Source of the DNA: Ophiura sarsii
Taxonomy: Eukaryota > Echinodermata > Ophiuroidea > Amphilepidida > Ophiuridae
Assembly: GCA_035610835.1 (NCBI GenBank)
Contig: CM069446.1
Span: 449,001 to 513,000, forward strand
Reading direction: 5' to 3'
DNA length: 64,000 nucleotides
Notes under the pieces: generated by a model
Seen by the model: only the letters and a program-made list of their open reading frames with translations
Told to the model about the DNA's origin: nothing
The model's database searches: none
Position numbers and translations under genes: made by a program
Shown: positions 13,901 to 23,468 of the stretch, one piece after another
How positions within the stretch are numbered: position 1 is the stretch's first letter
Layout: each line of letters starts with the position of its first letter

Positions 13901-16900
13901 TCACTTCTTATCACGTCTGTTACAAAGTAATGTATACATATTAATGCGTCTTCGTAAATAACCTGTACTTTGACATATGCAGGCCAAAGCAGTCTGTGTG
14001 CAGTAGCACTATTATACCTCGTCAAAATCAAAAGTTTCTGTTTATCCCGAGTGAAATAGACCATTCCATACAAGGAATAATTAGTCAATTATTTAACCCT
14101 AACCTTCCTCATAAATACAAAACACTACACTACTATAAGTGCTAGTAGCGCACTTCTTTCTTCTATTTTGTTGCACAATCAGGCTACTATGTGCTAGTAG
14201 CGCGCTTCCCGCTCAGACGGACTATCATATGGCTCATTCCATGAAGTTGGGGCATATTATGTGACATCCAAGTGAAATTTTCAAAATGGATATTTTCCAA
14301 CTCTTTCTTCTTTTTTAGGTTCTACATTTACCAAAGTCCAATGTAGAACTTTTTATTTTAATGTAACATTTGGTGTAAAATAACCGCACATGTTCAACAG
14401 TTGGATGACATTTCCAAAAATCCTGATGCTACATGGACACCATTTCCCATTTCCATATCATTTTCTAATAAATTAGCTTAAGATGTGGGCCAAGTTTCTA
14501 TACCTCAATTAACTAACTTGGAACCACAAATACATGAAAAGAAACCAGATTTGTCTAGGTTGAACATAACTTAACGAACAAGACATCGTAGATTAACTGT
14601 TTTATGTAAAAACTCATTGAAAAGTGACTCTTTATTTTGCAATTTGTATAATGAATTTAAATAAAGTACATATCAATATTTGTTTGATGTAAAGTACTCT
14701 ATAAACCATGCACATTGATTACATTATAGTCATAAAGTAAGTATATGAAGTATTATTTACCTGTATAATGTTATAAAATGCACTACCGATGCTACATGGA
14801 CACCGCGTCTTGTAACACTGTTAATAATAAGACTATTCATACTGTTACAATTATTTAAGTGTGAATGGTTTGTCTACTTGTTCATCATATCAAGTAGATA
14901 CACAGAGTGAATTGCTTGAAATTTATCTAAACACTGTTCATGTAAAATTTACCTTTTCTGTGTACTTAAGTATTACGATGCTACATGGACACCGTGCCCT
15001 AAAATATTTGGAACAGCTTGAACAGGTGCATCTTTTTCAGATCAATAGAGAGGATGTACTATGATGTTAACTTTTTATGTTATAAGCACACGATAAAATT
15101 AATATCATGGATTGTAAAACTACAAATTACACAAAAAGATAACCTGCCATGAAGCATAAAACATAATTACCTATGATACACATACACCATTTCTTACAAT
15201 TACACAATAACAATACACCATTGATCAAAGAAACTTAAGATGTCCACTGAAACAAACTTCATGCAGTGTTGTTCTTAAAGTACCCTTTGTGATCTTAGTC
15301 TCTTTGCTCGTTTCTGATTGAATCATCCTCTATTATTGATAAAGATGATTGAAAAGTTTGATCACTTAAAAAGTCAGTTTGCAAAAAAAATAATTTAATT
15401 GCCATGATGGATTTCTTTGGAAAGGTACTAGTTTCTGAAAATGATGGGTTCCTTGTCTTCATCTCCATAAATTCCAGGACGATAGAACTGTCTTCTGAAT
15501 TAATGTCAAGAACCTGCAAAGCAAAACGAAATAAACCCTATGGCTTAGTATCTTCATGGAACATTGTGTATTGATATTGGAGTAGATTATTTATTCATGT
15601 TGCACTTTTTGTGTTGCAGGAAAATATTTATATTAAAATCATGCTGGAGTATTTATTTATTATTCATTTAACATGAAAAAGAATAGCAAAGGATAGAGAA
15701 CTTAAATGATTTACAATTATTTGTTTTATTTATAGTAAATAAAACTAAAATAAGGGAATGTTTATTGCGAATTCAGTGAAATGCTAATGGAAATGGTGTC
15801 CATGTAGCATTGTGTATTAATATATTTCATTAGATATACATCTCTCATAATATGCCTTTTTCTGTAAAGTGTAGTAAAATGTAGGCAATGTTTTGAATGT
15901 TTTGGGTGATGGATAATTTCGAATGGGGTAATTGTTTTAGTCTAATTAGGCCAATTTTATGAAATGCTACATGGACATGGTGTCCATGTAGCATCGTACT
16001 GGTAATCTATATTATTAGCATTAAAAGAGCAAAAACTAATTCATTATTAACTTCAAAGTTTATTAATGATGTGATTCTACAAAAAAATTACAATTTCAAC
16101 GAACTATAACGATACCCAATGCAAAATATTGCCCATGCTATGCCCGATGCTGCATGGACGCCAAATTATTATGGCGTCCGTGACTCAAAATTAATATCAT
16201 AACATGAAAAGAAATTCTGATTCAGTGTTTCCCTTTCAATAAAAATGCATTAATAAATACAGACATACAAGCAACATTTAGAAATAATTACAATCGCACT
16301 TACCATTCACAAAACTATCCAATGTTTACATTTTGATGCTACATAAAAGTCCCGATGCTACAACGGGACACCAGCGACTGAAACCTTGATAAAACTAGTC
16401 CACATGTGGCAAATTCCAAACAAACCTGATAGCTATTGACCTCTATCCTTACAAAAAGAAATATGGAATGTTTTATTTATCTCCAGGGGGGGATTCCCAC
16501 AAATTGCATAGGATGTTTATAACGATGCTACATTTTATGGTTAGGACACCATGCACACGGCACGGTATACTTTTTCATGAATATATGGAATGGTCTTCAT
16601 GAAATTTATTCTCATTTGCAATAGTTTTCAATTGATAAATGCTCTTAATTTTGGAATATAATTTTAAAATGTATGATAGAGAACTACCCCCATTCAGCAA
16701 TGAAAACTCCCGATGCTACACGTGTATATTTTGTGGACACCGTGTGTAGCATCGGAAAGGCAATTTTCATGTTGCTTGGGTGAAAAATCAGTCCAGCGTG
16801 ACGAGGTGTTTTGGTCAGTAAACTATGAATACATGTATCTTTTATTAATCAAATCGATTTCCAAGCAATTCTATGATAGTTTTGCTTACATAAAACTCAT

Positions 16901-19900
16901 ATTAATTGTTGTGTTTTCCATGTCACGTTTTTTAGCAAAAATGGTCTTGGACACCACCTCATTTTTATTTATTTTTTCTTCATGGAAGGGTCAATTTTTT
17001 TTTTTTTTTCATCGCTCAATACTATAACCTAGTACTGTTTTTGGACACTAAAAAAATTTGATATACACATAGAGTAAAACAGTTTATAAGCTGCCTAAAG
17101 TACCAAATTCTGCTTTTTTAACAAATGCCCCAACTTCATGGAATGAGCCATATGCTGAGGAAAATCTTACAATTAAATCTTATGATTTTTCATAACTGAC
17201 ACCGTGGCACAATCAAGTAGGGGCGGGACGCCCACACAGGTGACCCGGGTTTAATTCTTTTCCCCGAACTTTTTTCTCCCCTGATAGATTTCTTCCCAAA
17301 AACACACCTTGGGGGTCAGGGTTAAAAGAATCTTAACTGAGGAACCTAACTCAAAATCCACCAAGGGTAATTAGTCCATATATTTTGACATTCCAAATGT
17401 CATGAATAAGCAATACCCTCAAAGAACATCTGTGATTCAAAATTTTCTGAGCCTTTAAACATGGCCCGATACCAAACATCCTTTGAAACAGATAATCAAA
17501 AAAGGAGTCACAGTAGAAAATCTTGACATAATTCTATTTTCAAACCAAATTTCATTGTGTCTCATCACTTACTATTCCAATTTTAAAGAAATTGTTTGAC
17601 CACCAAGTTTCCTGTTCGCTACTGTTAATAATTACGAGATCTTATCTTCACTACACAAACATACACAGTGTAATGAGTGTATGAGAAAGATAAATGGCTG
17701 CCATTTGGTATATTTGCAACTTATTTTTAAAGCCTCAACAAAGGTTATTACGCGGGGGGTTCTCGAATATTTTTTTTTGTAGGGATGTGCCGCCAGCAAA
17801 ATGAAAATTGACCCAAACATTGGCATAATTCTGTTATACCCTACACACCAACATCGGTAGTATATATGCGTCGTTCTTAAAAATCATGCACTATGATTTG
17901 AATACCTCTGTGAAGGGTATAACAGAATTACTCCAAATTATCAATTTTTGGGATGGACCCATGTTTACCAGAAACCCATAATTTTCCAGATTTCGCTAAA
18001 ATGTCGGCGAAAAACAGGATTTTAGACCCATAAATTTACCAAAAATGGCTTTGAAAAGGGGTCATCCAGTTACCAGAGGGTGAAAAATTGGACCCTATTT
18101 GGCGGCACATCCCCGTTACCTCATATCCACTAAGTACCCTCCCCCCCCCCCGGGTTATTACCAAATATAATACCGCAAGGCAGCTATCAGATAGGACCTT
18201 CATCATCTTCATCAGCAGCTAAACCCATTCACATCAATAGCCAGTTAATTAACGCAGAGGCACGCACTTGGCTCGGGAGTGAGTGACAGTTTAAACCGGT
18301 CTACCTTGTGCTTAATACTTGAGGGGCCCTTTTTATTTAAATATGGACATCACGCTTGTTAAAATTGTGTAAAAGGGGGTATTTTATGATCAGAATGGCA
18401 AGGTGTAGGTCCTGTGTACCATGCTTAGGGAGCACCAATTATTAGGATAAGTTTTTGAACATAGCACAGTAAAATAGTTATTTAGGGTATCTGGTGATAT
18501 CAAGACAAATACTCATAGTCCATTCTATACACAGGCATTATACCCAACTTTGAATACAAATACCCCCTCCCCCTGGGGTTTATGCTGATGCCCTATGTAG
18601 GGCAACAAGGAATATTATCATAGATTTGCCATGAAAGCTTTTATGCATCACTGACTGTTATGGATATGTGCAAGAAGAGGAATTGACTTATAATCAGGGG
18701 GAACCACTCAGAGTAATATGGCAGATCAGTCAAGAGGTTACAGGATATATTACAACAACAAATGACCTCTTCTCCTAATCAATTAGTAATCATAGTAATC
18801 AATAAGTCTATTTAACCCTAACAGTTTTTTATCCAAATTCTGCAAAGTAACAGGGGTGGTTGTATACATGTATGCTAAATCTTGTCCATATGTATCATCA
18901 ATTGATCCTCAACAATTTCCACACACATCCGTACCAAATATCAATCATACGTCCATCTTTGAGGTGGACAAGGACATCCCCCCCCCCCCAAATCTTCAAT
19001 TATTTTCCTTACTTTTCAGCACTTTCTGGCAATACAGGCCAAATGTTCACACTTTAACAGACTGACGCCTATGTAAATTCACTTGGTAATAGGTTTTATA
19101 AACTTACTTTTTTGTGATATCTAGTATAATTATTTATAATTATGTTGTCAATATGATTTACAGTATTCCTGCTACAGTTTTATGGGGCGTGAAAATAGTG
19201 AAAATAAAATGTGCAAACAATGTACAGTTCTTCGCTATTGATATTCAGCTGACTTACCTTGGCCATTTCTCCATGACTAGCTTTATGCTTGACTCTTGCC
19301 TTGCGGATGTCGCTCAGTAACACCTCACGAGCGTTGCTCCTAGAAAAAAGTAGAGGGAAGATGACCTTTATTGAATTATCAAATTACAATATAATGAATC
19401 GATACAGTTAAGACATCTGTAAATTACTGAAGCCTTAATAAGATGCAAATCTTCATTTTAGTGAGTTGACTTTAGTAGTATCATAATAGATTCTAATCAA
19501 AGGAGAGCTCAATTCGTGTGTGTGTGTATTTTTGTGTAAGACCTGTGTACATTAGTAACAAATTATGAGATGATGAAATGAGTCTGTGTCACTTTCATAT
19601 ATTTATTTTATTTGCAATTATTCCAACATAAATATTTGTCAATTTCATTGGTTTAATGGTTAATTTTGTTTAGAGAGTCTTCATAATGTGTAAGATTGTA
19701 AAATTAAGCTCTATCTGTAATTTCAAATGGTAATTAGTACACTATGTACATGTGTAAACATTACATAATGTGTGAAAACCCCACTTCTGAACTAAATTGA
19801 GGGCTCCTTTCTCAGAGGATCTGTCAATGCTCCTTTAAGTTTAATACAATCTATTGCCTTAGTTAGAATAAGTTTCTATATTTAGTCATTAGAAAGAAGA

Positions 19901-22602
19901 TATTAGTCTGGATTTGCCCTTGATTTGCAGAATGTCTATGTGTTTGTCTTAAACCATAGTAGAAAAAGAAATGGTGAAAACAGAAAATTATATAATTAGA
20001 AAGGGGTAGGGAAGTAATTGCTGGGAGGTACTATCAAGTTTCCTACACAAAAGGTTCCCTCTGAGGCTCTGACCCATATGATTGAACCTTTGTGTATACA
20101 TAGCCTCTATAGTCTATTATCCATCACAAGACAGTTGACGTAACTGCATATTCTACTAATTGCAGCAAACAAACATGCACGCCTACTCAAGGCGCTGGCG
20201 TACACACGAGCATAGACGGAAGATACATACGCATGCGTAAATGCTGCGCCTGTAAAGTTACATCACTGTCCAGAGAAAGACAAATAGAGAATAGTGGAGA
20301 GGGTAGTTACTGATTCAAATCACTGACCTGTTTGTCACTTGCAACTCATCCAGTAATTCCTTCAATTTATCTTTGAGCAACGGACACAGTTGTGACATCT
20401 GTTCACTCCTTTTAGGATTGAGTTCATGCGGCAAGGGTGGGTTTTGGTGGCGTTTGCTAGATGGCCGGAACAGACAGGCTTGATCACAGACATAACACTG
20501 GTCAGCTTCGTCCATCTTGTATGGAAAGAATGTGTAGCCAGAGTTGCGACAACTTTGCTGTAATCGATGTAAAAACAGTATGATGTGTTACATTCATCAG
20601 TGCTGATAAGATATTGGACACCCTATATTTTGGATGTTGAAAGTGTTTTAAGTACCTTACAGGGACGAATTATTATAACTTCATTTTATAATGTAACTAA
20701 GACAATGTTTAGTTTTTGTTTTGCATTGGAAAGGGAAAAGAGCTGCTATCAAAATGAGTGGCTGCTTTTTGTGTAGTGTGGTGCCTGGTATATGTAGTAG
20801 ATATTATAGTGATTGCATTTTTTTAAAATCTATACATATAGGGCGGTTCAAAAAAAGTTAACTAATTGTTTGCAGTTATTTTGCTTTCTTGTTTATAAAT
20901 CCTTTTGCATTATATAAAGATATAAATGGGTGTTGAACATTAGTATCGAAGAAATTTAAGACTGGTATCCAACCTGAAAATTTGAGGCTCTTATTATCCT
21001 CATTCAAACACTCTTAGTAGTGTCGAACCAATCAGAAAGTACGAAACTAAAATATGTGGAGTGCATTGAAAGGGTCTAATGCACTCCGTGTGTGCACCAT
21101 TCAATGTGTGCACCACATGCTTTGTTTTGATTCGTCGTTCATGCATTGCGAGTTCGCAGATTTTCACTGCGGAGGTTAGCAAACTTGTTTTAAACATGTT
21201 TTTATTCATTGTATTACATAGATCAAAAAAATTTGCACAAATTGTGATTTTGCGATGTATATTGTCGCATGAATTAGGTCAATACACTTGCCCAAATGTT
21301 GATATGCTCACATTTGCACTCCATTATTCACACATCAACATCAGCGTGCGTGCATTGATTTGTCTAATATCTCTCGAAACACAACACGCAATTATTGACC
21401 TATAATCAATGAAGATTTCTAACTCAACCAAATTAGGTATTTTAGTCCTGTCCATATCCTTCCTTCATTGTTATTGTGTCACTTCCTCTAGATGTGTGAG
21501 ATGCCTTGAATCTGACCTTAAACAGATCCGTAAACAGGTTATCAACCAATGTACAATGCTGCAACTAGCAAGATTTTATTTAAGTATTTGATCAAAATTC
21601 CATTATTCATAAATTTATGATAGAATTTATGTTGAAACATATTAAACATAGTGAGCCTAAATAACTATTATTATTCAAACAGAAATCACTATCGCATACA
21701 TGCTTTCACCAGACTGAATTTAGCAGGGGTACCAACCAGTGGGGAAGGGGTGATAATAAAAAGTCAAAATGAACCATTTTACATGCATTTTAAAATGTGT
21801 GGGTGTGCTCCCCATCACTGTCTTATTAAAAATGGAATACAAAACGTAGCTTGACAGAATTATTTATATGAAGACATTTTTTGAAATAGCAAATATACAT
21901 TTAAATAATAACTTTTTTTGCCCTACAATGTGTGACTTCTTTTGAAAAATGTGTGACTGCTTTTGAAAAATGTGTGACTTCTTTTGAAAAATGTGTGACT
22001 TCTTTTGAAAAATGTGTGACTTCTTTTGAAAAATGTGTCACTTCTTTTGAAAAATGTGTCACTTATTTTGAAAATGTGTCACTTATTAAGAAAAATGTGT
22101 CACTTCTGACAAATGTGTCACTTTTGACAAATGTGTAATTTCTTTTGAAAAATGTGCAACTGTTGATCATTATGCCATCGGAAATGTGTAAGTAAGATGC
22201 CAAATTAAACACATACAAATGTATGAACTTCATGTTGGAGTCCAAATTTTCGAACTATATTCGACACAATGTATCACTTACCCCAAGTTCCTGAGTCACA
22301 TCTGGATCGGTAGAGTCATTATACAGAACAACATTCTTCTCTTTACCAAAGCTCTCTCGCACCCCAAGATGATAAAAAATAGTCGTCCGCTGCACACTTA
22401 CAGATATATCCACAACGACCATCTCGGCGGCGTAAAACATGTCTAACACGGTGGTCTCGCCAAAATCAAGCTTCTCAAACGCAACTTTGTTTAGCTTAGC
22501 TGTTTTGATCTGTTGACAGGCATTTGTGAGATCTTGAAAAGCTGTTTCGCATGCCGTGCTTGGTTCGCTAAACATACACACTATTGAGGTTGTTGCAGAC
22601 AT
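2441..22602 (-). CDS. MAP3K5: ASK1-family MAP kinase kinase kinase (MAP3K5/6/15-like), N-terminal five exons
   Basis: Gene model joining minus-strand exons 22602-22282, 20557-20328, 19339-19258, 4713-4621 and 2547-2441: 833 coding bases, 277 codons plus 2 nt, continuing left of the window. All junctions are GT..AG and keep one frame. The protein follows the N-terminal regulatory part of ASK kinases: a block with KLDFGETTVLDMFY and IFYHLGVRESFGKEKN, then SGYTFFPYK, then LLSDIRKAR, then TGDIVHQFLLSYREIQ, then DYNAMVKLVEELKDLP and FAFALNR. In the family this region is the thioredoxin-binding N-terminal domain followed by the TPR-rich TRAF-binding region; the kinase, PH-like and coiled-coil parts would lie beyond base 1. 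ASK kinases are cytosolic, oxidative-stress-responsive activators of the JNK and p38 pathways. The vertebrate paralogs 5, 6 and 15 cannot be told apart here, and invertebrates usually have one gene. Introns are 1.0 to 14.5 kb, with intron 3 (4714-19257) full of transposons. Confidence 0.93.
2503..2655. repeat. Tandem duplication of a splice acceptor plus 45 bp of ASK exon 5
   Basis: 2503-2580 (78 bp) and 2581-2655 (75 bp) are the same sequence apart from a three-base length difference. Each contains the first 45 bases of exon 5, the acceptor CAG, its pyrimidine tract and about 30 bp of intron. The outer copy lacks the exon's 3' part and donor. Confidence 0.95.
2829..3083. mobile_element. TTAA-flanked MITE, family X, copy 1
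   Basis: Begins TTAACACTTTCC and ends GGAAAGGGTTAA, with diverged inverted ends and the same internal order as copies at 4783, 41083, 52504, 55074 and 56608. About 255 bp, no ORF. TTAA target plus short inverted ends is the signature of piggyBac-type non-autonomous elements. Confidence 0.8.
3479..3903. mobile_element. Non-autonomous element with 28-bp terminal inverted repeats
   Basis: TGAAAGTGAATTGTTAGTTT at 3479 is repeated in reverse complement at the right end (closing ...CAATTCACTTTCA at 3903), with the match continuing through GTCAC. The interior is 370 bp without coding signal. No convincing target duplication. It lies in the ASK intron 4 region. Superfamily unknown. Confidence 0.65.
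4621..4713 (-). CDS. MAP3K5: ASK exon 4
   Basis: 93 bp (31 codons), phase 0 at both ends, acceptor ...gttacag and donor GTATGT. It encodes ELKILKSRMDEQLLL followed by TGDIVHQFLLSYREIQ. The second half matches the LTADIVINLLLSYRDIQ region of ASK kinases nearly residue for residue, at the start of the TPR-containing TRAF-binding segment. Confidence 0.92.
4783..5028. mobile_element. TTAA-flanked MITE, family X, copy 2
   Basis: TTAACACTTTCCACGCAGC at the left and GTCGCGTGGAAAGTGTTTAA at the right form imperfect inverted ends. The internal sequence is the family X interior. Confidence 0.85.
6842..7012 (+). pseudogene. C-terminal remnant of a mariner-like DDE transposase
   Basis: Open reading to a stop at 7010-7012, with KKARSLQEVEARVRAEVTGF, then GEWLDELVATCWTG, then CLQQNGGHV at the end. 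The closing pattern (a helix with L-x-E-V-E-A-R-V, then R/W-x(4)-CL-x-x-NGGH-V before the stop) is what I know from the C-terminus of DDE_3/mariner-like transposases. The catalytic DDE segments are absent. Its position just inside the outer element's arm supports it as that element's own gene remnant. Inference from pattern; a profile search would decide. Confidence 0.55.
7325..9527. mobile_element. Middle TTAA-flanked element inserted in the outer mariner-like element
   Basis: TTAA at 7325-7328 followed by GGTGTTTCATGACACATAGA, matched in reverse complement by the right end (ACTCTATGTGTCATGAAAC then CCCTTAA at 9527). About 2.2 kb, no recognisable coding sequence. TTAA duplication suggests a piggyBac-type non-autonomous element. 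It carries the hAT-like insertion at 7399-7936. The rest (7945-9520) is non-coding, with a GC-rich stretch near 8650-8720. Confidence 0.78.
7399..7936. mobile_element. hAT-like MITE with perfect 8-bp target duplication
   Basis: Starts CAGGGGCGTAACAG and ends CTGTTACGCCACTG, inverted ends differing at one base. It is flanked by the identical 8-mer TACTAGCG at 7391-7398 and 7937-7944. CAG-GGCGTAAC ends with an 8-bp duplication are classic for hAT. The interior is low complexity: a CT-rich tract at 7680-7830 and a run of about 34 C at 7887-7920. Confidence 0.93.
9918..10580. mobile_element. Mariner-like MITE family Y, copy 1
   Basis: TA at 9916-9917 then CAGGGTGAGTCAAAAA; right end TTTACTCAACCTG then TA at 10581. 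Inverted arms of about 70 bp contain GCAATAGTGGAAAGAAGCCA on the left and its complement on the right. The same element occurs at 38031-38688. No transposase found in its 663 bp. Confidence 0.88.
11380..11757. repeat. GC-tract repeat, family G, weak copy
   Basis: Contains GGGGTATGCCGCACAGGGTC near the left and GCGGCACAT at the right, with degenerate internal repeats of the AAAAT-GGGTCTT type. Resembles the copies at 17748, 44204 and 63556 but is much diverged. Confidence 0.45.
11760..12766. mobile_element. Small inverted-repeat element split by a LINE insertion
   Basis: A 27-bp left end (TACAGTACAGCTCG...AGAATGGAC, 11760-11786) returns in reverse complement at 12739-12765 with about four mismatches. 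Between them lies the CR1-like LINE tail at about 11850-12722. Without the LINE, the element would be only about 130 bp, a plausible MITE. Confidence 0.65.
11850..12722 (+). pseudogene. 5'-truncated CR1-like LINE, C-terminal RT fragment with 3' tail
   Basis: An open frame from about 11854 to the TAA at 12565-12567 encodes the post-palm and thumb end of a LINE RT: INKTKVMLFGTR, FKYLGVKFDSTMSW, then ALVIPHFDYASPVWSNC, LQVLHNRLARTIL and LHWTKLNDR, closing with SSHLWNNLSPSIR and LGQFKSYI. These are the standard C-terminal blocks of CR1/L2/Rex-group elements. There is a TGA just upstream of INKTK, and the catalytic YxDD motif is absent, so the copy is 5'-truncated. A 150-bp 3' untranslated region ends in CAATAAAGAAAGC and an A-rich tail (12705-12726). 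The body has no frame break, which suggests a recent insertion. Confidence 0.9.
12780..13290. repeat. C-run followed by degenerate ~55-bp tandem repeats
   Basis: A run of about 17 C at 12790 is followed by degenerate units containing ACCCCTATTTTT and ATCGCGGACATAG-like sequence, seen near 12900, 12960, 13020, 13140, 13190 and 13230. No coding potential. It may be a relative of family G. Confidence 0.55.
14231..17149. mobile_element. 2.9-kb element with 24-bp TIRs and many copies of an 18-bp internal motif
   Basis: Left end GGCTCATTCCATGAAGTTGG (then GGCA) is perfectly repeated in reverse complement at 17126-17149, and ATAT flanks both sides (14227-14230, 17150-17153). The interior carries CGATGCTACATGGACACC or variants at 14424, 14787, 14976, 15795 (reverse), 15962/15979 (inverted pair), 16145, 16353, 16523 and 16711. 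Several are split by spacer or paired as inverted copies. No transposase was found. One minus-strand frame (15295-15533), preceded by a good acceptor-like tract, stays open for about 78 codons without recognisable similarity. Probably a non-autonomous DNA transposon; superfamily not known to me. Confidence 0.82.
17748..18160. repeat. GC-tract repeat, family G, copy with nested MITE
   Basis: Contains GGGATGTGCCGCCAGCAAAA on the left and GGCGGCACATCCCCGTTACC on the right, ending in a C11-type run and CCCGGG. The body has GACCCAAACATT, ACCCATGTTTACCAGAAACC and TAGACCCATAAATTTACC, shared in opposite orientation with 44204-44525. A 105-bp MITE (17826-17930) interrupts it. Confidence 0.7.
17826..17930. 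mobile_element. 105-bp MITE with 17-bp TIRs
   Basis: TAATTCTGTTATACCCT at 17826-17842 and its exact reverse complement at 17914-17930. If TA is the target, the ends are ATTCTGTTATACCCT. The related repeat at 44204 lacks this segment at the matching place, which supports insertion. Confidence 0.8.
19258..19339 (-). CDS. MAP3K5: ASK exon 3
   Basis: 82 bp between a pyrimidine-rich acceptor (cttttttctag) and donor GTAAGT. It completes an Arg codon from exon 2 and encodes SNAREVLLSDIRKARVKHKA then SHGEMAK, ending in phase 0. The REVLLSDIRKAR stretch matches the start of the ASK central regulatory region. Too short to stand alone, but frame, splice sites and order all agree. Confidence 0.87.
20328..20557 (-). 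CDS. MAP3K5: ASK exon 2
   Basis: 230 bp, entering in phase 0 after ttacag and leaving in phase 2 before GTCAGTG. It encodes QSCRNSGYTFFPYKMDEADQ, then CYVCDQACLFR and a run ending LKDKLKELLDELQVTN. The SGYTFFPYK block aligns with the TFVPY segment of ASK1 that follows the thioredoxin-binding core. Two CxxC-like cysteine pairs (CYVC and neighbours) are visible. Confidence 0.88.
20558..22281 (-). other. MAP3K5: ASK intron 1 (1.7 kb)
   Basis: Intron between exons 1 and 2, donor GTAAGTG and acceptor ...gattacag. It contains the 21-bp minisatellite at 21929-22165. A single mariner-like TIR end (agggcggttcaaaaaaagtt) is at 20839 without a matching partner. No exon-like sequence was found. Confidence 0.75.
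21929..22165. repeat. 21-bp minisatellite
   Basis: About eleven tandem copies of ATGTGTGACTTCTTTTGAAAA; the first seven or so are nearly perfect and the later ones decay (loss of T or G, TGTGTCACTT variants). The period is exactly 21, so all frames stay open and one reads TSFEKCV repeatedly. It lies in ASK intron 1 and is not translated as far as the gene model shows. Confidence 0.95.
22282..22602 (-). CDS. MAP3K5: ASK exon 1 (start codon to residue 107)
   Basis: The ATG at 22602 begins MSATTSIVCMFSEPS; no longer upstream frame is needed, and the context before ATG (gccatc) is acceptable. The exon carries the family-defining KLDFGETTVLDMFYAAEMVV and FYHLGVRESFGKEKNVVLY stretches, which belong to the N-terminal thioredoxin-binding domain. 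It ends after ...DVTQELG in phase 0, immediately before a strong donor (GTAAGTG on the minus strand). The open frame runs eight codons into the intron before a stop. Human ASK1 has a longer, low-complexity N-terminus; this protein starts close to the domain. Confidence 0.92.
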
Positions 22603-23468
22603 GATGGCCGGTGTTTTGTGTGAGTTGTTTAAGATGTTTCAAATCTATATTGTTTCTGACAGTCTAACAGAAGATCAGTATACTTTGATGAGGTCAAATC
22701 ATACGCCTGATTGTAAGAGAAAGGATAAATGAAGAAAAATAGTAATAATCTTTGATAACAACTAATCCTTCCTCCACCAGGATTTGAACCTGGGACCTCC
22801 CAAACTCAAGACAACTTTTTCTACTAAAATGTAGATTTTTTCTTCAGGCCCTGTCACACTGTTCCGTATAATAGAGCTGAAGTGTTTATCTGTGGCTACG
22901 AAATGAAGCATTAGACAGTTGATGTTGTGACTGTTTCAAAACACAAAAATGTATTACTTGTAGTTAAATTTAAGTTTACGTACTTATCGAAAAATATAGC
23001 CCTTGACTTTAGGGAATCCTTGGTGCCATCGAGGTTAATCATTAAATCATGAATTCCAGAGATTTTCAAGGTTTTCTAAGGTCCCAAACTCCCTCGATCG
23101 GTTGTTGAATATGATTACTTAATTTCGTCGAAATGATTGTGCGCAGTTTGTTTTGTTAAGTGCGCCCTTAATAGAGTCCCCGCGTCCATCTATTTGGCCA
23201 GCACTACGGGCCATATGTAAATATGAAGACGGAAAGGATTTACTCTAGTCCAACCAGTAAAAAATATTTCCTGACATAGAATCCCAAATTTCCTGGGATT
23301 TGGTGCTATTTTGGTAGTTTAACAAATGTTATAATGCATAGGCCTATAATAAGTGAGAAACTCCGGAATCAGCATCGAACAAATCAAAATGTAGGGGAGT
23401 TGAGTAGGGTTGAATTGAATAATGAATGAATAGTCTAATAAAGTCACTTTGTATTTTGAAACCAGGGG
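22603..23468. other. Upstream flank of the ASK gene; no further gene seen
   Basis: This holds the 5' side of the ASK start codon, so the promoter and 5' UTR should be here, but I cannot point to a TATA box or initiator. A tRNA B-box-like AGGATTTGAACCTGGGACC at 22779 hints at an old SINE fragment. Confidence 0.4.

Larger units (their letters stand above)
4714..19257 (-). other. MAP3K5: ASK intron 3 (14.5 kb, transposon-filled)
   Basis: The residues of exon 3 (ending GEMAK) and exon 4 (starting ELKIL) align continuously with ASK1, so no coding exon is missing between them. The intron holds the nested transposons at 6493-9741, a mariner-like MITE at 9918, the CR1-like LINE at 11850, the 2.9-kb element at 14231 and GC-rich repeats at 12.8 and 17.8 kb. 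The stretches 5029-6492, 10583-11350, 13300-14226 and 18170-19250 show no gene or clean element. A G16-like run lies near 6110-6125. Confidence 0.8.

Noticed and set aside
15295..15533. Extra ASK exon in intron 3 (good acceptor-like tract, open frame)
   Set aside because: Exon 3 and exon 4 residues are contiguous in ASK kinases, so no exon is needed; it lies inside the 2.9-kb element and has no recognisable similarity.
21929..22165. CRISPR-like regular array
   Set aside because: Direct tandem repeat of 21 bp with no spacers, in an intron of an animal gene.
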